DNA of 7,109 nucleotides from Bryobacterales bacterium (GTDB taxonomy: Bacteria > Acidobacteriota > Terriglobia > Bryobacterales > Bryobacteraceae): contig JAEHDI010001187.1 in assembly GCA_016880505.1 (NCBI GenBank), forward strand, positions 1-7,109, written 5' to 3'. A program made the position numbers and the translations under genes. The notes under the pieces were generated by a model, which saw only the letters and a list, made by a program, of their open reading frames with translations, was not told where the DNA came from and did not search any database. Shown piece after piece: positions 1 through 2,868 of the stretch (position 1 is its first letter; every line of letters begins with the position of its first letter).

Positions 1-242
1 AGCGCGAGGTCCGGATGATGGCCCTGTTCCTCGGCCACTTCGCCCACGCGATTGACGAAATCCAGCGCCTTGCGAAAATCCGGGAAGAGGAACGTTTTCC
101 GGATGTGGTGTTTCTCGATCACCTTCCAGTCGGGCAATTGAGCGGACAGCCGCAGCAACTCCTCCCCCTCGAGGGGAGGCACTTCGCCCCTGCAAGGCAC
201 GCATCTCTTGTCGGCAAGGCCGCCTACCCCAGATCCACCCAC
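1..242 (-). CDS. Pterin-4a-carbinolamine dehydratase (partial, 3' end beyond window)
   Basis: This frame is open from a GTG at 242-240 to the left edge and is cut there, leaving 80 residues. Pterin-4a-carbinolamine dehydratases dehydrate 4a-hydroxytetrahydropterin, recycling the pterin cofactor of aromatic amino-acid hydroxylases; other members are linked to molybdopterin metabolism. Visible family marks are LPDW (36-39), the F-x-F-x-x-F segment (51-56), an AxxFVNRVGEVAEE helix (59-72) and the active-site stretch HHPD (75-78). The N-terminus carries CVPCRG (14-19) followed by VPPL, which I recall from many bacterial members. GTG 242 is chosen because it keeps this conserved head and has a GAGG-type ribosome site about 7 bases upstream. 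GTG 182 is an alternative but would drop the cysteine pair. The gene overlaps the end of the Rieske gene by 19 bp, suggesting translational coupling. Family identity is secure; the substrate in this organism is inferred. Confidence 0.9.
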   Translation of the reverse strand, partial: MGGSGVGGLADKRCVPCRGEVPPLEGEELLRLSAQLPDWKVIEKHHIRKTFLFPDFRKALDFVNRVGEVAEEQGHHPDLA

Positions 243-568
243 ACGTCCCCCTCTTTCACTTCCACCCGGTAAGACCGCAGAGGCCGGACCTGCTGCTCCA
301 ACTGCGGCATGTCCTCCGGATACACGTTCTTCGGAAAGTGGTTCTCGCCCGTTCTGACATCGTATTGGAAATGGTGGTAAGGACAATCGACGAGATGTTC
401 CCACAGCACCGCCCCTTCCAACGGATTGTTCCGGTGCGGGCAGATGCCGCTCAGCGCGTAGATGGCGCCCCGATAATTGACCAGTAGCACGGCAGCCTCA
501 CCCGCCCAGACGAACCTGGTTTGGCCGGGCGGGATTTCCGCCGCCCGGGCCAGTTTCCATAACGCCAC
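224..568 (-). CDS. Rieske [2Fe-2S] ferredoxin-type protein
   Basis: A 114-residue soluble Rieske protein carrying one [2Fe-2S] cluster that moves single electrons. The cluster motif is complete: C43-P-H45, sixteen residues, then C62-P-Y-H65 (CxH-x16-CxxH). Around it are the usual beta strands, including LLVNYRGAIYALSGICPH, and the terminal VKEGDVWVDL strand. There is no signal peptide, membrane anchor or catalytic oxygenase domain, so it resembles stand-alone ferredoxins such as those of oxygenase systems or NirD-like proteins. The start is the GTG at 568-566, giving VALWKLARAAEIPPG, the normal family N-terminus. The frame stays open upstream to 739, but that part lies over the ferritin gene and looks non-coding. 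It begins 19 bp after the ferritin stop and its end overlaps the dehydratase gene. The ribosome site is weak, so coupling to the ferritin is likely. No oxygenase is visible, so its partner is unknown; the ferritin upstream is a candidate (inference). Confidence 0.92.
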   Translation of the reverse strand: MALWKLARAAEIPPGQTRFVWAGEAAVLLVNYRGAIYALSGICPHRNNPLEGAVLWEHLVDCPYHHFQYDVRTGENHFPKNVYPEDMPQLEQQVRPLRSYRVEVKEGDVWVDLG

Positions 569-587
569 TCGTTCCGTCCAGCGTATC

Positions 588-1154
588 TCAGCCAATCTCC
601 GCCGACATGAATCTTCGAACGTACGGAGACGTCCCCGGAGAGCCGCGGCGGAAGTGGCCCGAGGGTCCTTCGGACAGGTACTCCGAGAACCATGCCTCGT
701 GTTCAATCTCCTCGTGGAGGATTGCGAGAGCAAGGTCATAGGTACGGTGGTCTTTGCCGAAGGTCATGTTGCAGATATCCGTGTATGTGCGCACGGCGCA
801 TCGTTCGGCCTCAACGAGCACGGCAAGCATAGCCGACATGTTCCTCGGGTCCGCCGGCAGGTAGGCGTCCGGACAGCCGGCGATGTCGGCGAACTGCCGG
901 ATGTCCCGCGGCAGCGCGCCTCCCAGTTCGTAGATCCGCGGCGTGAGGGCTTCAAAATGGTTGCGATCTTCGATCCGCGCGTCTTCGATGATCTCCTTAA
1001 GCCCCTCGCCGTCGAAGCCGATCGAGTTCACGCGGAGAATCGTGTAGTAGTAAAAGGTGGTGAATTCCGCCCCCGCGGCACGCAGCAGCTTATCGAGCAA
1101 CACGTTGACATCGATCCCAGCTTGTTCGACAACTTGTCTCGCTACTTTCGCCAT
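588..1154 (-). CDS. dpsL: Dps-like ferritin (DPSL/thioferritin family)
   Basis: A 188-residue ferritin-like four-helix-bundle protein of the Dps-like family known from Sulfolobus and Bacteroides. Such proteins form 12-subunit cages, oxidise Fe(II) with peroxide and store the iron, protecting DNA. Helix A runs through AAGAEFTTFYYYTILR (26-41, ligand E30), helix B through EDRNHFEAL (62-70), helix C through EAERCAVRTYTDIC (115-128, E117), and helix D through HEEIEHEAWF (147-156, with E149-x-x-H152). C94 and C119 lie 25 residues apart, like the paired cysteines next to the di-iron site of the Sulfolobus protein; C128 is extra. The GPSGHFRR stretch (163-170) is typical of the family as I recall it. 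The start ATG at 1154 has AAGGAG 8 bases upstream and overlaps the end of the regulator gene by 13 bp; the longer frame to 1340 lies inside that gene and is rejected. Control by the upstream Fur-type regulator is inferred from operon position and the operator at 1604-1624. Confidence 0.95.
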   Translation of the reverse strand: MAKVARQVVEQAGIDVNVLLDKLLRAAGAEFTTFYYYTILRVNSIGFDGEGLKEIIEDARIEDRNHFEALTPRIYELGGALPRDIRQFADIAGCPDAYLPADPRNMSAMLAVLVEAERCAVRTYTDICNMTFGKDHRTYDLALAILHEEIEHEAWFSEYLSEGPSGHFRRGSPGTSPYVRRFMSAEIG

Positions 1155-1579
1155 TTGAGTTTCTCCTTGGGTTGAGGTTGACAGGACTCGCACAAGCCGT
1201 ACAGGACAAGTTCCCAGGTCCGCACGGTCCGCGGAGCCGCCTTGGTCTTCACTGCGAGCCCGGCAACGTCGAACCACGGAAGGTCCTCGATCCGCGTGCA
1301 GCGCTCGCAAACGAAATGATGATGGCGCTCGCCGGCGCACTCGAAGCGGGTGACATTGGCGGACAGGTTGACTTCGCGGACGAGTCCGGCCTGCGCCAGC
1401 GCGTGTAAGGCCTTGTAGACCGTCGCCAAAGAAGCTCTTGGATTATTGCGATTGAGGGCTTTGTGGACTTCTTCCGCGGTCGGATGAGATGGATGCGTCG
1501 TCAGGTACTGGAGGACGGCATACCGCTGGGGTGAGAACCGGAGAGCATTCGTCCGAAAGGAGTCCAGAATCCGCGGCAT
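1142..1579 (-). CDS. Fur/PerR-family metal-dependent transcriptional regulator
   Basis: A 145-residue Fur-family repressor with an N-terminal winged helix (about 1-80) and a C-terminal metal-binding dimerisation domain. The recognition-helix region reads ASLATVYKAL (49-58). The structural zinc site is complete: C91-x-x-C94 and C130-x-x-C133. By alignment from memory with Bacillus PerR, the regulatory metal site would be H32, E80, H86, H88 and D99. D99 is PerR-like (Fur has Glu there), whereas E80 is Fur-like. K56 stands where PerR has Asn and Fur has Arg, so its operator preference cannot be assigned by simple rules. ATG 1579 is the only upstream option because an in-frame TGA lies two codons before it. 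A GAGG is almost adjacent to the ATG, which is unusually close. The gene is first in the operon and overlaps the ferritin start. The operator-like dyads in its own promoter suggest autoregulation. Peroxide-responsive PerR is my favoured reading, but an iron-responsive Fur is possible. Confidence 0.93.
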   Translation of the reverse strand: MPRILDSFRTNALRFSPQRYAVLQYLTTHPSHPTAEEVHKALNRNNPRASLATVYKALHALAQAGLVREVNLSANVTRFECAGERHHHFVCERCTRIEDLPWFDVAGLAVKTKAAPRTVRTWELVLYGLCESCQPQPKEKLKWRK

Positions 1580-1603
1580 CCCTCACCGCCAGCCGATGAC
1601 TGT

Positions 1604-1624
1604 AGAATACTTCTCAATAGAGAA
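1604..1624. promoter_or_regulatory. Putative Fur/PerR-type operator (two overlapping dyads)
   Basis: On the plus strand three alternating half-sites are visible: AGAA (1604-1607), TTCTC (1611-1615) and GAGAA (1620-1624). They form a perfect AGAA-N3-TTCT dyad and a perfect TTCTC-N4-GAGAA dyad sharing the middle half-site. The array covers the -10 box and most of the -35/-10 spacer, so a bound dimer would block RNA polymerase. Overlapping dyads of AT-rich half-sites are how Fur-family boxes are commonly built, and the first gene downstream encodes a Fur-family protein. The sequence does not closely match the classic Escherichia Fur box or the Bacillus PerR box. Function is inferred. Confidence 0.55.
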
Positions 1625-1632
1625 TTAGTCAA
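1604..1632 (-). promoter_or_regulatory. Sigma70-type promoter of the regulator-ferritin operon
   Basis: Read on the minus strand, TTGACT (1632-1627) and TATTCT (1609-1604) are separated by exactly 17 bases. The -35 box matches the consensus at five of six positions and the -10 box at four of six. Initiation would fall near 1597, giving a 5' leader of roughly 18 bases before ATG 1579. The AT-rich stretch stands out from the GC-rich surroundings. Transcription would run through the regulator, ferritin, Rieske and dehydratase genes, since no later promoter or terminator is apparent between them. Confidence 0.7.
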
Positions 1633-1644
1633 GGGTTCCGCTGG

Positions 1645-1697
1645 AGCGCTCCCTGCGGTCGCGGCTCGGAAGGACCTGAATCGGAAGACCTGATTCA
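1645..1697. repeat. Short-dyad patchwork in the intergenic region
   Basis: A perfect 10-bp palindrome GGAGCGCTCC (1645-1654) is followed by GC-rich sequence. Then come two near-identical 10-mers, GACCTGAATC (1673-1682) and GACCTGATTC (1687-1696), which also supply an inverted pair TGAATC (1677-1682) and GATTCA (1692-1697) with a 9-base loop. No open frame here looks coding. The stretch may be a degraded dispersed repeat or a decaying terminator. Confidence 0.35.
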
Positions 1698-1698
1698 C

Positions 1699-1725
1699 CA
1701 CAGAGGTCACGGAGAACACGGAGGA
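1699..1725. repeat. Degenerate 9-bp tandem repeat, three copies
   Basis: Three contiguous 9-mers, CACAGAGGT (1699-1707), CACGGAGAA (1708-1716) and CACGGAGGA (1717-1725), fit CACRGAGRN. I recall strings of this kind (CCACAGAG.CACAGAGAACACAGAG) as recurring intergenic sequences in unrelated soil and aquatic bacteria, but this memory is unverified. Nothing suggests that it is coding. It lies between the operon promoter and the end of the convergently placed minus-strand gene at 1882. Confidence 0.6.
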
Positions 1726-1782
1726 GCAGCGACCGTCATTTTCGCTTCTACCCTGCATTACAAATGGACGGACGGCCTCCCC

Positions 1783-1796
1783 CGGCACCGGTGCCG
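1783..1796. repeat. Perfect 14-bp GC-rich palindrome
   Basis: CGGCACCGGTGCCG reads the same on both strands. It lies about 86 bp beyond the stop of the 1882-2307 gene. With no spacer it would make a poor hairpin, so a protein-binding site or chance are both possible. Confidence 0.4.
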
Positions 1797-1817
1797 ATTC
1801 ACTGCAGGCGGATTGGG

Positions 1818-1857
1818 AAAAGGCCGCCCTCGCAGGCCACGGAAAACGAGGCCTGCG
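1818..1857 (-). terminator. Probable terminator downstream of the MCDYSL gene
   Basis: On the minus strand, CGCAGGCC (1857-1850) and GGCCTGCG (1838-1831) form a perfect 8-bp stem around an 11-base T-rich loop. The stem starts 24 bases after the TAG stop at 1884-1882. A short TTTT (1821-1818) follows after GC-rich sequence, so the U-tract is short and displaced. This makes it an imperfect intrinsic terminator. Confidence 0.5.
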
Positions 1858-1881
1858 CCGCAAACTGCGCCACAAACTACG

Positions 1882-2307
1882 CTAGAACATGCCGGCAAAC
1901 ACGCGCTCGCGCTCTGCCTCAGCCGCGTCAGGTCTCGGGTTGTCTCCGGAGGGAATATCCAACACCCATACGCGCTGGCCTCCAATGAGTTCCTGGAGAA
2001 GAATCTCGCGGCCGTTCGCGAAGCGGAACGCGTCACGGTGGCTGTTGGTTTTCGCAGTAATTTGCGTGAATGTGACCGGTTCCGTGTCCTGAACGCCCAA
2101 CGTGCGCTGCAGGAACGGCGGAATGTCCTGCAATAGCAGATGCGCGCCGGGTGCAATGCAGACAGCGGGAACCCGGTTTATTGGCATTGTCGTGAGGTCC
2201 CCAGGGGATGCAAGCCCAACCGTGCCGGTTGAAAACCGGTGCACGACCAACTCCTCCCTCTCCACAGCCAGCCGGCTGGGGAGGCCCATGAGCGAATAGT
2301 CACACAT
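1882..2307 (-). CDS. Conserved protein of unknown function (MCDYSL family)
   Basis: A 141-residue protein whose N-terminus, MCDYSLMGLPSRLAVE, I recall from uncharacterised proteins in several bacterial phyla; no function is known to me. Visible are a EELVVHRF strand (18-25), a GLASP turn (31-35), a VCIAPGAHLLLQDIP stretch, a VTFTQI strand and a FANGREILLQEL strand. The overall pattern is a small, mostly beta protein. It has no signal peptide, membrane segment or obvious metal-binding motif apart from C2. The C-terminal tail is charged (DAAEAERERVF). ATG 2307 is chosen because it gives the conserved start and has an AGGAAAGG-type ribosome site just upstream; the frame remains open to 2538, but that extension does not look protein-like. 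It is transcribed alone, divergently from the 2571-2855 gene, with a likely terminator behind it. Confidence 0.85.
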   Translation of the reverse strand: MCDYSLMGLPSRLAVEREELVVHRFSTGTVGLASPGDLTTMPINRVPAVCIAPGAHLLLQDIPPFLQRTLGVQDTEPVTFTQITAKTNSHRDAFRFANGREILLQELIGGQRVWVLDIPSGDNPRPDAAEAERERVFAGMF

Positions 2308-2570
2308 TGTCCTTTCCTCCTCGTCGGTTCTTGAAACAGGCCACGGAGGGCAACAACGTGAGATTGAGGTTGGGCCGCTCGCCGATGAACCGTCCCAGAG
2401 TAGCGACCCGCCCGCGACGGAGTATGGACAGGTGAACGCTTCGGAAATTGAGTGAACTTCTGCCTGCCTCAGGAACTCTAATGACATCGTACGCCCACCC
2501 GATCTCTGGCGCAAGCATGATCGAGAAGGGAAAGACACATGGTAGGATTCGTTTAGAGGGGGCTCAACTC
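2308..2570. other. Divergent intergenic region with promoters of both neighbours
   Basis: This 263-bp spacer must carry the promoters of the minus-strand gene starting at 2307 and the plus-strand gene starting at 2571. On the plus strand a TGG-TAGGAT extended -10-like element (2540-2548) and a TCTAAT box (2477-2482) are visible, neither with a good -35. I found no convincing minus-strand promoter. AGAGGGGG (2555-2562) is the plus-strand ribosome site, 8 bases before ATG 2571. Open frames crossing the spacer look like extensions of the two genes and not like real proteins. Confidence 0.4.
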
Positions 2571-2855
2571 ATGATCGTGGTTCGCAACACTTTCACCGCC
2601 AAGCCGGGTCAGGCGAGCAAGCTGGCTGCGCAACTGAAGGAGATGGCCAGTGCCGGGAATCTCCCGAAGCACCGTGTTCTCACGGATGTAACCGGCGAAT
2701 TCAATCGCGTCGTGCTGGAATACCAAGTGGAATCGGCTGCTGCGTTTGAAGAGATGTTCAAGAAATACACCACGGACCCGCAGATTCGCGAAAAGGCGAA
2801 GGGCTACACCGACCTCTGGTTTACCGGCAGCCGGGAGTTGTGGCGGGTCGTCTGA
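2571..2855 (+). CDS. Small dimeric alpha-beta barrel / NIPSNAP-like protein
   Basis: A 94-residue protein with the strand-helix-strand-strand-helix-strand pattern of the ferredoxin-like dimeric alpha-beta barrel fold (ABM/NIPSNAP-like). Strand 1 is MIVVRNTFTAKPG (1-13), followed by an alanine- and lysine-rich amphipathic helix (14-28). HRVLTDVTGEFNRVVLEYQVES (38-59) makes the central hairpin, AFEEMFKKY (62-70) the second helix, and FTGSRELWRVV (84-94) the last strand. Members of this fold act as monooxygenases, haem-handling proteins or uncharacterised stress proteins; no catalytic residue can be assigned here. It has no signal peptide. ATG 2571 is chosen over upstream ATGs because it begins the first strand exactly and follows an AGAGGGGG ribosome site. 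It stands alone, divergent from the MCDYSL gene and convergent with the Asp-box gene, from which it is only 13 bp away. Function is unknown. Confidence 0.85.
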   Translation: MIVVRNTFTAKPGQASKLAAQLKEMASAGNLPKHRVLTDVTGEFNRVVLEYQVESAAAFEEMFKKYTTDPQIREKAKGYTDLWFTGSRELWRVV

Positions 2856-2868
2856 CCACTTCTCGCGG

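Noticed and set aside
15..272. Plus-strand open frame of 85 codons at the left edge
   Set aside because: It lies antisense to the pterin dehydratase and the end of the Rieske gene, both of which carry clear family motifs; its own translation resembles nothing.
569..739. N-terminal extension of the Rieske reading frame
   Set aside because: It overlaps the ferritin gene in another frame, is Arg/Ser-rich and has no family similarity; GTG 568 gives the normal N-terminus.
477..1175. Plus-strand open frame of 232 codons
   Set aside because: Antisense to the ferritin and Rieske genes and rich in Arg/His/Val as expected of the reverse strand of GC-rich coding DNA; no ribosome site or motif.
1155..1340. 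N-terminal extension of the ferritin reading frame
   Set aside because: It lies within the regulator gene, and ATG 1154 has a strong AAGGAG site and yields the family's usual length.
1699..1725. CRISPR-like repeats
   Set aside because: The 9-bp units are contiguous with no spacers and are too short and degenerate.
1580..1881. Possible small RNA or missed small gene in the 302-bp spacer
   Set aside because: Open frames here have no ribosome site or conserved look, and the visible structure is accounted for by the promoter, short repeats and a terminator-like hairpin; no evidence for an RNA gene.
2308..2538. N-terminal extension of the MCDYSL reading frame
   Set aside because: Not protein-like, and ATG 2307 has a strong ribosome site and the conserved start sequence.
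2448..2570. Upstream extension of the alpha-beta-barrel protein
   Set aside because: The first strand of the fold begins exactly at ATG 2571, which follows its own ribosome site.
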